A DNA stretch of 64,000 nucleotides, taken from Streptomyces sp. NBC_00271. Its GTDB lineage: Bacteria; Actinomycetota; Actinomycetes; Streptomycetales; Streptomycetaceae. The position numbers and the translations under genes are program-made. The notes under the pieces were generated by a model. The model saw only the letters and a list, made by a program, of their open reading frames with translations, had not been told where the DNA came from and searched no databases. Shown piece after piece: positions 26,270 through 34,688 of the stretch (positions within the stretch are counted from its first letter, which is position 1; every line of letters starts with the position of its first letter). The stretch is taken from assembly GCF_036178845.1 (NCBI RefSeq), contig NZ_CP108070.1, positions 7,254,001 to 7,318,000 of the forward strand, given 5' to 3'.

Positions 26270-26953
26270 ATGTACGAACTCAGAGGCGTCACCAAGCGCT
26301 ATACCCGGGGCAAGGAGACGATCGACGCGCTCGCCGGGGTCGACCTGACCATCGCGGACGGCGACCGGCTCGTCATCCAGGGCCCCACGGGTGGCGGGAA
26401 ATCCACCCTTCTCCAGATGCTCGGCGGTCTCGACCGGCCCACCGCGGGCAGCGTCGAACTCGACGGCACGGACATGGCCAAACTGTCCGAGGCGAAGCTC
26501 ACCAAAGTGCGCAGCGAGAACATCGGATTCGTCTTTCAGAGCTTCAACCTGATTCCCACGCTCACCGCCCAGGAAAACGTGGAGACCGCCCTCGTACCCC
26601 TCGGTGTGAAGGTGAAGGAACGGCGGCAACGCGCCGCCGACGCACTGGAGTCGGTGGGACTCGCCGAGCGGCTCGGGCATCTGCCCGCCGAGCTCTCCGG
26701 CGGCCAGCAACAGCGTGTCGCCATCGCCCGCGCCCTGGTCAAGCAGCCGAAGGTGCTGCTCGCCGACGAGCCCACCGGCAACCTCGACGAGTCCATGCGC
26801 GACGAGATCATGGAGGTGCTCGAGGCCATGTGGAAGGAGCACGGGCTCACTTTCATCATGGTCACGCACGATTCCTCGATCGCGAAGAAGGCCCCGCGCC
26901 TCGCGACGATTCGCAAGGGGAAGATCTCCGTCAAGGAAAACGCGGGTGCTTAA
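26270..26953 (+). CDS. ABC transporter ATP-binding protein (LolD/MacB type)
   Basis: A 227-residue ATPase that drives the permease encoded just upstream. Walker A is GPTGGGKST, the Q-loop lies in FVFQSFNLIPTLTA, the signature is LSGGQQQR, Walker B is VLLADEPTGNLD and the H-loop TFIMVTHD. All catalytic residues are present. The size and the FQSFNLIPTLTAxENV block are those of the LolD/FtsE/MacB subfamily. ATG 26270 follows CAGGAG. The 191 nt after the gene carry competing hairpins ahead of the subtilase gene. Confidence 0.93.
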   Translation: MYELRGVTKRYTRGKETIDALAGVDLTIADGDRLVIQGPTGGGKSTLLQMLGGLDRPTAGSVELDGTDMAKLSEAKLTKVRSENIGFVFQSFNLIPTLTAQENVETALVPLGVKVKERRQRAADALESVGLAERLGHLPAELSGGQQQRVAIARALVKQPKVLLADEPTGNLDESMRDEIMEVLEAMWKEHGLTFIMVTHDSSIAKKAPRLATIRKGKISVKENAGA

Positions 26954-27026
26954 AGAAGCACAAAAGGAGCGTGCGGGGGCTTAGCGGAGCAACTCCGTCA
27001 ACTCTTCACCCTCGCCCCGCTATTGA

Positions 27027-27085
27027 GGGGGCTATAACCCCCCGGGCATACTTGCGTATTCCGGGGGGTGTACGTGCATGCGTAC
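27027..27085 (+). promoter_or_regulatory. Mutually exclusive hairpins and a palindrome upstream of the subtilase gene
   Basis: GGGGG (27027-27031) can pair with CCCCC (27038-27042). The same C run can instead pair with GGGGGG (27063-27068) in a longer stem that also joins ATAC (27048-27051) to GTAT (27056-27059). A palindrome of arms GTACG (27070-27074) and CGTAC (27081-27085) follows. The layout fits an attenuator or a terminator plus operator between the ABC operon and the subtilase gene. Confidence 0.5.
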
Positions 27086-27144
27086 GAGGCTTCCCCCGAC
27101 CGGATGAACGGGGATTCGTCCGGACCTGATCTCCAGGGGGAGAC

Positions 27145-30100
27145 TTGCGCAGACAAGTGAAAAGAGCGTGCGCGGCGACCATCGCCATGGCGGCGTCCGT
27201 GGCGCTGGCGGCGGGTATGACCAGCCCGGCGTCGGCGCGGGCGGAGCAGCGCACGGCGGGCGTGTCCGCGGCCGGGAAAGCGGCGGGGATCACGGCCAAG
27301 CACCGCATCACCCTGATCACCGGTGACCGGGTGGTCGTCGACGCCAAGGGGCGCGTCGTCGGCTTCGAGCGGGCCAAGGGCCGTGAGCACGTGCCCGTGC
27401 AGATCCGCAAGGCCGAGGGCCACACCCTGGTGGTGCCGGCCGACGCCCAGGCGCTCATAGCCGGCGGCAAGCTCGACCGGCGGCTCTTCGATGTCACCGA
27501 GCTCAACAAGGCGGCGGTCCGCAAGTCCCAGCAGCGGGGCCTGAAGGTGATCGTCGGCTACCGGGGAGCCGCGGCGGCCGCCAAGGCCGACGTCCGCGAC
27601 GCCGGCACGCTCCGCAGGAGCCTGAAGGCCCTGAACGCGGACGCGGTACAGACGCCGCAGCGGGACGCGGCCGAGCTGTGGTCCGCGGTCACCGACGACG
27701 GTAAGACGGCCTCGGGCATCGCGCACGTCTGGCTGGACGGCGTCCGCAAGGCGAGCCTCGACAAGTCCGTGCCGCAGATCGGCGCCCCCACGGCATGGGC
27801 GGCCGGATACGACGGCAAGGGCGTCAAGATCGCCGTCCTGGACACCGGCGTCGACGCGAGCCACCCGGACCTCAAGACCCAGGTGATCGAGTCCAAGAAC
27901 TTCTCCACCGCCGCCGACGCCACCGACCACTTCGGCCACGGCACCCACGTCGCGTCCATCGCGGCGGGCACCGGTGCCAAGTCGGGCGGCAAGTACAAGG
28001 GTGTCGCGCCCGGCGCGAAGATCCTCAACGGCAAGGTCCTCGACGACACCGGCAGCGGCGACGACTCGGGCATCCTCGCGGGCATGGAGTGGGCGGCCGA
28101 GCAGGGCGCCGACATCGTGAACCTGAGCCTGGGCGGCCAGGACACCCCCGACATCGACCCGTTGGAGGCCGAGGTCAACAAGCTCTCGGCCGAGAAGGGC
28201 ATCCTCTTCGCGATCGCGGCGGGCAACGAGGGCCCCGAGTCGATCGGCTCCCCCGGCAGCGCGGACGCCGCGCTCACCGTCGGCGCCGTCGACGACAACG
28301 ACAAGCTGGCGGACTTCTCCAGCACCGGCCCGCGCGTCGGCGACAGCGCCATCAAGCCGGACGTCACCGCACCCGGCGTGGACATCACGGCGGCGGCGGC
28401 CCCGGGCAGTCTCATCGACCAGGAGGTCGGCGAGAAGCCCGCGGGCTACCTGACCATTTCCGGTACGTCGATGGCGACCCCGCATGTCGCGGGCGCCGCG
28501 GCCATCCTCAAGCAGGAACACCCGGACTGGACGTACACCGAGCTCAAGAGTGCGCTGACGGGCTCCGCGAAGGGCGGCAAGTACACGCCGTTCCAGCAGG
28601 GTTCGGGCCGGATCGCCGTCGACAAGGCGATCAAGCAGACCGTGATCGCCGACCCGTCCTCGGTGAGCTTCGGCGTCGCGCAGTGGCCGCACACCGACGA
28701 CACGGCGACGACCAAGCAGCTGACGTACCGCAACCTCGGTACGAAGGACGTCACCCTGACCCTGGCGATCTCCGCGACCAACCCCAAGGGCCAGGCGGCT
28801 CCGGCGGGCTTCTTCGCGCTCGGCGCCAAGACGGTCACCGTCCCGGCGGGCGGCAAGGCCGCTGTCGACGTCACCACGAACACGAAGCTCGGGGGCACCC
28901 TCGACGGCGCGTACTCGGCGTACGTGACGGCGAGCGGCGGCGGCCAGGCCGTGCGCACGGCCGTCGCGGTCGAGCGCGAGGTGGAGTCGTACGACGTCAC
29001 CCTCAAGTACGTCAACCGTGCCGGTGAGACGCCCACGCACCTCGCCGACCTGACGGGCTACTCCGGCGTCGGCGAGGCCCGGGACTACACGTCGCAGAGC
29101 ACGGCCGACACCGCGACCCTGCGTGTTCCCAAGGGCAAGTACGTGCTCAACTCCCTCTTCGTGAAGGACCTGGTCGAGGCGAAGGGCGGGGTCGACTGGC
29201 TGATCCAGCCCCGGCTGAGCGTCACCAAGAACACCACGCTGACCCTCGACGCCCGTACCGCCAAGGGCGCCGACATCACGGTGCCGGACGCGGGGGCGAA
29301 GCCGCTGTCGGCACTCGTCAACTACTTCGACGACGCCACCGGCATCGGCATCGGCATCGGCCTGGCCTCCTTCCAGGACGTGCGCGTGGCACACGTCGGC
29401 CCGGCGGTCTCCTCCGGCCTCTTCCAGAGCTGGTCCGGACAGTGGACCAAGGGTGCGAACACCGAGTACGACACCTTCACCGGCACCAAGACCACCAAGC
29501 TCCAGGGCGCGCACGTCAAGCACTACAAGGCGAGCGAGCTGGCCAAGGTGAAGGCGAACCTCGGGGCCGCGGCCTCCGGCAAGACGGGCGCGGTCACCGC
29601 GTACGGCTTCCTGCCCGACGACGACAGCATGAGCGTCGGGGTCCCCCAGACGCTGCCGGCCTCGCGCACGCTGTACGTGTCGACCGGTGAGAAGGTCCAG
29701 TGGGCGTTCGACCTCGAGCAGGACGCGGGTGTCGACGCCACCGGGACCCCGATCATCGAGGCCTACTACACGGACGACTACCCGCAGATCCTCAAGGCGG
29801 GCAAGAGCTACACGAGGACGTACAACACGGCCGTCTTCGGTCCGAAGATCAACGCGGACTACGGCGTCTTCCGGGACGGCAACAGCATCTCGGGCTACCT
29901 GCCGCTGTTCGCCGACGGGAGCGGTCACCCCGGCTCCTCGCTGTACACCTCCGTGACGACGACGCTGTACCGCAACGGTGCGAAGGTCGCCTCGAACGAC
30001 GACCCGCTCGTCGGGATGAAGGAGTTCAAGGTCCCGGCCGCCGAGGCCACCTACAAGCTCACGACCTCGGTCAAGCGCACGGTGAAGGTCGCCGCGGCCT

Positions 30101-30459
30101 CCACGCGGATCGACGCCAGCTGGACCTTCAAGTCCAAGAAGGCCGACTTCGCGAAGCTGCCCACCTCCACGGTCCGCTTCAACGCCACCACCGGCCTCGA
30201 CAGCCGTGTCGCGGCCGGCAAGACGGTCACGATCCCGGTCTCCGTGCAGGGCTCGGCCGCGGGCAAGAACCTCAAGTCGCTGTACGTCTACGTCTCGTAC
30301 GACTACGGCCAGACCTGGAAGATGCTCAAGGTCAAGAACGGCAAGATCACCGTCAAGAACCCGGCGAAGGGGAAGGGCATCTCCTTCCACGCGAAGATCA
30401 CCGACAAGCAGGGCAACAAGTCGACGGTCTCGATCTACAACGCGTACTACGGAAAGTGA
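27145..30459 (+). CDS. Large secreted S8 subtilisin-like serine protease
   Basis: A 1104-residue secreted protease. A basic N-terminus and hydrophobic core (CAATIAMAASVALAAGMTSPASA) form a signal peptide; a propeptide-like region runs to about residue 200. The subtilase domain (about 205-480) has the triad Asp233 (AVLDTGVDASHPDL), His265 (FGHGTHVASIAAG) and Ser442 (SGTSMATPHVAGA). About 600 residues of beta-rich domains follow, ending in a segment (VSVQGSAAGKNLKSLYVYVS) that looks like a cell-surface or substrate-binding module. Streptomycete enzymes of this size digest extracellular protein. The TTG start is chosen because AGGGGGAG stands just before it; GTG 27157 would also keep the signal peptide. 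Confidence 0.92.
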   Translation: MRRQVKRACAATIAMAASVALAAGMTSPASARAEQRTAGVSAAGKAAGITAKHRITLITGDRVVVDAKGRVVGFERAKGREHVPVQIRKAEGHTLVVPADAQALIAGGKLDRRLFDVTELNKAAVRKSQQRGLKVIVGYRGAAAAAKADVRDAGTLRRSLKALNADAVQTPQRDAAELWSAVTDDGKTASGIAHVWLDGVRKASLDKSVPQIGAPTAWAAGYDGKGVKIAVLDTGVDASHPDLKTQVIESKNFSTAADATDHFGHGTHVASIAAGTGAKSGGKYKGVAPGAKILNGKVLDDTGSGDDSGILAGMEWAAEQGADIVNLSLGGQDTPDIDPLEAEVNKLSAEKGILFAIAAGNEGPESIGSPGSADAALTVGAVDDNDKLADFSSTGPRVGDSAIKPDVTAPGVDITAAAAPGSLIDQEVGEKPAGYLTISGTSMATPHVAGAAAILKQEHPDWTYTELKSALTGSAKGGKYTPFQQGSGRIAVDKAIKQTVIADPSSVSFGVAQWPHTDDTATTKQLTYRNLGTKDVTLTLAISATNPKGQAAPAGFFALGAKTVTVPAGGKAAVDVTTNTKLGGTLDGAYSAYVTASGGGQAVRTAVAVEREVESYDVTLKYVNRAGETPTHLADLTGYSGVGEARDYTSQSTADTATLRVPKGKYVLNSLFVKDLVEAKGGVDWLIQPRLSVTKNTTLTLDARTAKGADITVPDAGAKPLSALVNYFDDATGIGIGIGLASFQDVRVAHVGPAVSSGLFQSWSGQWTKGANTEYDTFTGTKTTKLQGAHVKHYKASELAKVKANLGAAASGKTGAVTAYGFLPDDDSMSVGVPQTLPASRTLYVSTGEKVQWAFDLEQDAGVDATGTPIIEAYYTDDYPQILKAGKSYTRTYNTAVFGPKINADYGVFRDGNSISGYLPLFADGSGHPGSSLYTSVTTTLYRNGAKVASNDDPLVGMKEFKVPAAEATYKLTTSVKRTVKVAAASTRIDASWTFKSKKADFAKLPTSTVRFNATTGLDSRVAAGKTVTIPVSVQGSAAGKNLKSLYVYVSYDYGQTWKMLKVKNGKITVKNPAKGKGISFHAKITDKQGNKSTVSIYNAYYGK

Positions 30460-30496
30460 TCCCGTAGCGCGGCCACGTGAAGTGTGCCGATAGCGA

Positions 30497-30531
30497 ACGG
30501 CCCGTCGGAAGAGCAGCTTCCGGCGGGCCGT
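30497..30531 (+). terminator. Terminator of the subtilase gene
   Basis: A 15-bp stem with one G-U pair (30497-30511 with 30517-30531, ACGGCCCG arm) and an AGCAG loop, 38 nt after the stop and just ahead of the globin-fusion gene. Confidence 0.8.
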
Positions 30532-30550
30532 CCGTGTTTCCGTGGGCACC

Positions 30551-31321
30551 ATGACCACCCAGACCGTGGAGTACATCCGGTATCGCATTCCCGAGGAGAG
30601 GTCCGCGGAGTTCCTGGCCGCCTACACGCGGGCCGCGGCCCAGCTCGCCGCGTCGCCGAGTTGCGTGGACTACGAGCTGGCGCGCTGCGAGGAGGACTTC
30701 GAGCACTTCGTCCTGCGGATCACCTGGACCTCGACGGAGGCACACGTCGAGGGATTCCGGAAGTCGGAGCTGTTCCCCGGCTTCCTCGCCGAGATCCGGC
30801 CCTACATCCCCTACATCGAGGAGATGCGCCACTACACGCCGACGACGGTACGGGGCCTCGGCGCGTCGGTCCCCACCCTCTACGCCTGGGCCGGGGGCGC
30901 CGAGGCCTTCGCCCGCCTCACCGAGGTCTTCTACGACAAGGTCCTCAAGGACGACGTCCTCGCACCGGTCTTCTCCGGCCTCGCCCCCGAACACGCCGCC
31001 CACGTCGCCCTCTGGCTCGGCGAGGTCTTCGGCGGGCCCGCGGCCTACTCCGAGGCTCAGGGCGGCCACGGCCACATGGTCGCCAAACACCTCGGCAAGA
31101 ACATCACCGAGGTGCAGAGACGCCGGTGGGTCAACCTGCTCCAGGACGCGGCGGACGACGCGGGCCTGCCCACGGACGCCGAGTTCCGCTCCGCCTTCCT
31201 CGCCTACGCGGAATGGGGCACGCGGCTGGCCGTCCTCTTCTCCGCCCCCGACGCGACCCCTCCGGGGGACCAACCGGTACCGAGGTGGACGTGGGGAGCG
31301 GCCCCGCCATATCAGCCCTGA
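30551..31321 (+). CDS. ABM-domain/group II truncated haemoglobin fusion
   Basis: A 256-residue two-domain protein. Residues 4-95 look like an antibiotic-biosynthesis-monooxygenase (ABM) alpha/beta domain (YIRYRIPEERSAEFLAAY, CVDYELARCEED, FVLRITWTSTEAHVEGFRKS). Residues about 105-240 are a group II truncated globin, LYAWAGGAEAFARLTEVFYDKVLKDDVLAPVF, with proximal His180 (AKHLGKNI) and the G8 tryptophan Trp193 that marks group II. Globins of this group bind O2 and NO and may detoxify or sense them; the ABM part could bind a haem-like or quinone ligand. No signal peptide. ATG 30551 is used, GTG 30542 is possible; the ribosome binding site is weak. Confidence 0.85.
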   Translation: MTTQTVEYIRYRIPEERSAEFLAAYTRAAAQLAASPSCVDYELARCEEDFEHFVLRITWTSTEAHVEGFRKSELFPGFLAEIRPYIPYIEEMRHYTPTTVRGLGASVPTLYAWAGGAEAFARLTEVFYDKVLKDDVLAPVFSGLAPEHAAHVALWLGEVFGGPAAYSEAQGGHGHMVAKHLGKNITEVQRRRWVNLLQDAADDAGLPTDAEFRSAFLAYAEWGTRLAVLFSAPDATPPGDQPVPRWTWGAAPPYQP

Positions 31322-31331
31322 CCGAGGCTTT

Positions 31332-31375
31332 CAGGGGCGCGGGGAACTGCGCGAGCAACCCCCACCGACCCGCAG
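31332..31375. repeat. Dispersed intergenic repeat, copy 2 (inverted)
   Basis: A 44-nt element with core GGGCGCGGGGAACTGCGCGA, the reverse complement of the copy at 21215-21261 with about four differences. It lies between the convergent globin-fusion and HTH genes. Confidence 0.75.
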
Positions 31376-31402
31376 GCGACGAACGTACAAAGGGGGCCGG
31401 GG

Positions 31403-32293
31403 CTACTGGGGCGTCGTCGCGCCCGCCCGGGTCGCGTCCGTCCCCCAGCTGGCCAGCAGGCGCAGCGCCTCCGCCGAGGCGGACCCCGGCTCCGCGTGGT
31501 ACGTGACCAGTGACTGCTCGCTGTCGTCGGGCAGCCGGAACGACTCGTACTGGAGGGAGAGATCACCCACCAGCGGATGCCGCATCCGCTTCACCCCGTG
31601 GCTCTTCTCCTTGACGTCGTGCGTGGCCCACAGCCGCCGGAAGTCCTCGCTCTTCACGGACAGCTCCCCGACCAGCGTCGACAGCCGCGGATCGTCCGGG
31701 TGACAGCCCGCGTCCATGCGCAGCATGCAGACGATGTCGATCGCCTTCTGCTCCCAGTCCACGTACAGGTCGCGGTACTCGGGCTTCAGGAACACCAGCC
31801 GCGCCCAGTTCCGCTCATGCGGCGCCAGCTCCGACCAGTCGCCGAACACGGCCGCCGCCATCCGGTTCCACACCAGGATGTCCGTGCGCCGCCCACCGAC
31901 GTACGCGGGAATGCCGTCCATCGAGTCCAGCAGCTGCCGCAGCGCCCCCCGTACCTGCTGCGGCCGCGCCGGCTGCTTCTTCTTGTGCGCCTTGGGCTTC
32001 GCGAGGTGCGTGAGATGCGCGTGCTCGGCGTCCGTCAGCCGCAGGGCGCGGGCGATCGCGTCGAGTACCTCCGCCGACACGTTCCGTCCGTTGCCCTGTT
32101 CCAGGCGCGTGTAGTACGCCACGGACACCCCGGCCAGCTGCGCCAGCTCCTCGCGCCGCAGTCCGGGCACCCGGCGGTGCCGGCCGAAGTCGGGCAGCCC
32201 CACGTCCTCCGGCTTCAGCCGGGCCCGGCGGGTGCGCAGAAACTCGCTGAGCTCGGCACGCCGGTCCAGGGGCGGGGAGGGCTGTTCGTCCAT
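31403..32293 (-). CDS. XRE-family regulator with MmyB-like ligand-binding domain
   Basis: A 296-residue regulator. An N-terminal XRE helix-turn-helix lies at about 12-80 (LSEFLRTRRARLKPEDVG, RRVPGLRREELAQLAGVSVAYYTRLEQG). The MmyB-type PAS-like sensor follows (about 110-280), with DILVWNRMAAAVFGDW, LRMDAGCHPDDPRL and HPLVGDLSLQYESFRLP. Such proteins in Streptomyces usually regulate an adjacent divergently transcribed oxidoreductase gene. Here that neighbour is the alcohol dehydrogenase at 32469, across a 175-nt shared promoter region; regulation of it is inferred. ATG 32293 places the HTH near the N-terminus. Confidence 0.9.
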   Translation of the reverse strand: MDEQPSPPLDRRAELSEFLRTRRARLKPEDVGLPDFGRHRRVPGLRREELAQLAGVSVAYYTRLEQGNGRNVSAEVLDAIARALRLTDAEHAHLTHLAKPKAHKKKQPARPQQVRGALRQLLDSMDGIPAYVGGRRTDILVWNRMAAAVFGDWSELAPHERNWARLVFLKPEYRDLYVDWEQKAIDIVCMLRMDAGCHPDDPRLSTLVGELSVKSEDFRRLWATHDVKEKSHGVKRMRHPLVGDLSLQYESFRLPDDSEQSLVTYHAEPGSASAEALRLLASWGTDATRAGATTPQ

Positions 32294-32468
32294 ACGTCCA
32301 GTATTCACGGTCGTACGCCGGTGAACCTGACCCCGCCAGTAGTAGGACCAGCGGACGTACGCAAAGCCGTGACCTGGGTGAAGGCCGTCCCCCGGGGCAG
32401 GCTGTAGAGCGTGCCCGACCGAAGGCAGCCGGGCACAGGACACACCACTCCTTAGGAGAACCCCCGGC

Positions 32469-33509
32469 ATGACCACTGTTGCTGCGTACGCCGCTCCCGC
32501 CGCCAAGGCTCCGCTGGAGCGCACCACCATCGAGCGCCGCCCGGTCGGTGAGTTCGACGTCCTGATCGACATCAAGTTCGCCGGTATCTGCCACTCGGAC
32601 ATCCACCAGGCCCAGGAGGGCTGGGGCGAGGCGATCTTCCCGATGGTGCCTGGTCACGAGATCGCCGGCATCGTCTCCGAGGTCGGCTCCGGCGTCACCA
32701 AGTTCAAGGTCGGCGACCGCGTGGGCGTCGGCTGTCTCGTCGACTCCTGCCGCGAGTGCGACAACTGCAAGGCCGGCCTGGAGCAGTACTGCACCGGAGG
32801 CGGCGTCGGCACGTACAACGCCCTCGACAAGAACGGCGAGCCGACCTACGGCGGCTACTCCGAGAAGATCGTCGTCGACGAGAACTACACCCTCCGCATC
32901 CCCGACGGCCTCTCCCTCGACGTGGCCGCGCCGCTGCTCTGCGCCGGCATCACCACGTACTCCCCGCTCAAGCACTGGAACGCCGGCCCCGGCAAGAAGG
33001 TCGCGATCCTCGGCATGGGCGGCCTCGGCCACATGGGCGTCAAGATCGCGGACGCGCTCGGTGCCGAGGTGACCGTCCTGTCGCAGTCCCTGCGCAAGAA
33101 GGACGACGGGCTGAAGCTGGGCGCCGACCACTACTACGCCACCAGCGACCCGAAGACCTTCGAGGAACTGCGCGGCACCTTCGACCTGATCCTGTCGACC
33201 GTGTCCGCCCCGCTGGACCTGGACGCCTACCTGGCCCTGCTGAAGACGGACGGCGCCTTCGTGAACGTGGGCGCCCCGGAGGAGCCCGTCAAGCTCAACC
33301 TCTTCTCGGTGATCGGCGGCCGCAAGACCCTCGCGGGTTCCGGTATCGGCGGCATCCAGGAGACCCAGGAGATGCTGGACTTCTGCGCCGAGCACGGCTT
33401 CGGCGCCGAGATCGAGCTGATCAGCGCGTCCGAGATCAACGACGCCTACGAGCGGGTGCTGGCGAGCGACGTCCGCTACCGCTTCGTGATCGACACCGCC
33501 ACCATCTAG
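32469..33509 (+). CDS. Zinc-dependent NAD(P) alcohol/aldehyde dehydrogenase (YahK/CAD type)
   Basis: A 346-residue medium-chain dehydrogenase. Catalytic zinc ligands sit in [10 protein letters not shown] and PGHEIAGIV. The structural zinc cysteines are in [15 protein letters not shown], and the coenzyme site is [13 protein letters not shown]. The family reduces aldehydes such as cinnamyl or aliphatic aldehydes, usually with NADPH; the residue set LSQSLRKKD after the Rossmann strand favours NADP. A good ribosome binding site (TTAGGAGAAC) precedes ATG 32469. It is divergent from the MmyB-type regulator, its probable controller. It ends at a 42-bp palindromic terminator. Confidence 0.92.
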   Translation: MTTVAAYAAPAAKAPLERTTIERRPVGEFDVLIDIKFAGICHSDIHQAQEGWGEAIFPMVPGHEIAGIVSEVGSGVTKFKVGDRVGVGCLVDSCRECDNCKAGLEQYCTGGGVGTYNALDKNGEPTYGGYSEKIVVDENYTLRIPDGLSLDVAAPLLCAGITTYSPLKHWNAGPGKKVAILGMGGLGHMGVKIADALGAEVTVLSQSLRKKDDGLKLGADHYYATSDPKTFEELRGTFDLILSTVSAPLDLDAYLALLKTDGAFVNVGAPEEPVKLNLFSVIGGRKTLAGSGIGGIQETQEMLDFCAEHGFGAEIELISASEINDAYERVLASDVRYRFVIDTATI

Positions 33510-33523
33510 TCGCGGACCAAGTT

Positions 33524-33565
33524 CCGAGGGCGCCTACCGGTCGTACGACCGGTAGGCGCCCTCGG
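33524..33565. terminator. Perfect 42-bp palindromic bidirectional terminator
   Basis: A perfect palindrome centred between 33544 and 33545 (arm CCGAGGGCGCCTACCGG...) separates the convergent alcohol dehydrogenase and siderophore permease genes. It is equally placed for both transcripts. Confidence 0.85.
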
Positions 33566-33593
33566 TGTTGCCACCGTACGTACAGCGATCCCG

Positions 33594-34688
33594 TCAGCGG
33601 CGGCCCGATCTGCCCAGCAGCCAGAGCAGATAGGGACCGCCCACCAAGGACGTGAGCGCCCCGACCGGGATCTCCAGCGGCGGCACCAGCGTGCGGGCCA
33701 CCAGGTCGGCGCCGACCACGATCAGCGCGCCCGTCAGGGCGGAGGCGGCGAGGGGGAGTTGCGGGGTGCGCGTGAGGCGGCGGGCCAGTTGGGGGCCGGT
33801 GAGGGCGACGAAGCCGACCGGGCCGGCCGCGCCGGTCGCGACCGCGGCGAGCACCACCCCGAGCACGGTCAGGCCGAGCTGGGTGCGCTGCACGCGGACG
33901 CCGAGCGCGGCGGCCGTGTCGGCGTCCAGGCCGAGCGGGCGCAGCGCGCGGCTCGCCCACACCAGGGCGGGCAGGGAGAGGAGGAGGACCCAGGCGAGGG
34001 GGCCGGCCTGCTCCCAGCCGCGCCCGTTCAGACTGCCCGTCAGCCACAGCTTGACCTGCTCGGCGGCGGCCAGTTCGCTGTCGGTGAGGTAGAGCTGGAC
34101 GACGGCGGAGAGGGCGACGCCGATGCCCACCCCCGTCAGGACGAACCGGCTCGGCTGCATTCCGTGCCGCCAGGCCAGCACGTACACCAGGGCGGCGGCC
34201 GCGAGACCGCCGGTGACGGCGACGGCCGGCAGCGCGCCGGGCGAGGCGACGGTTCCGGTGGCCAGCGCCAGTACGGTCGCGGCGGCGGCACCGTGACCGA
34301 CGCCGATGACATCCGGGCTGGCCAGCGGATTGCGCGTCACGGTCTGTACGAGCGCCCCGGAGAGCCCGAGCGCCGCCCCGACCAGCGCGCCGAGCACGAT
34401 CCGCGGGACCCGCAGTTCGCCGACGACCAGGTCGTAGGGGCCGCCGTGGCCGCGCAGCACCCGCCAGACCTCGCCCGGCGGGACGTACGTCTGCCCGACG
34501 CACGCCGCGAGCAGCATCACGCCCGCGAGGAGCAGCAGGAGGACGGTGACGACGACTGCGGCGCGCCGGTGCAGGAGGAGGGAGAGACGCCGGTGGCGGA
34601 GCACGGAGAGCCCGGCCGAGCGCGGGTACGTGGTGCGGCTCGCGGTGGGCTCGGTGGGCTCGGTGGGCGTCGTGGGGGCTGTGGTCAC
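33594..34688 (-). CDS. Iron-siderophore ABC transporter permease (FecCD family), second subunit
   Basis: A 364-residue integral membrane protein with about nine to ten segments, forming half of the channel for an Fe(III)-siderophore. A Thr/Pro-rich cytoplasmic N-tail precedes the first segment (VVVTVLLLLLAGVMLLAAC). The family hallmarks are LRVPRIVLGALVGAALGLSGALVQTVTRNPLASPDVIGV and GPVGFVALTGPQLARRLT (both read as continuous blocks). The GTG start overlaps the stop of the preceding permease gene by 4 nt (GTGA), so translation is coupled. The gene ends at the bidirectional palindrome. No ATP-binding subunit is encoded nearby. Confidence 0.92.
   Translation of the reverse strand: MTTAPTTPTEPTEPTASRTTYPRSAGLSVLRHRRLSLLLHRRAAVVVTVLLLLLAGVMLLAACVGQTYVPPGEVWRVLRGHGGPYDLVVGELRVPRIVLGALVGAALGLSGALVQTVTRNPLASPDVIGVGHGAAAATVLALATGTVASPGALPAVAVTGGLAAAALVYVLAWRHGMQPSRFVLTGVGIGVALSAVVQLYLTDSELAAAEQVKLWLTGSLNGRGWEQAGPLAWVLLLSLPALVWASRALRPLGLDADTAAALGVRVQRTQLGLTVLGVVLAAVATGAAGPVGFVALTGPQLARRLTRTPQLPLAASALTGALIVVGADLVARTLVPPLEIPVGALTSLVGGPYLLWLLGRSGRR

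Noticed and set aside
27027..27068. 6C-type actinobacterial RNA motif
   Set aside because: The C runs are in stems rather than in hairpin loops, unlike the 6C motif.
26998..30588. 1196-codon open frame on the minus strand across the subtilase gene
   Set aside because: A GC-rich shadow of the real plus-strand gene, which has a complete protease triad; the minus product is Arg/Gly/Asp low complexity without domains.
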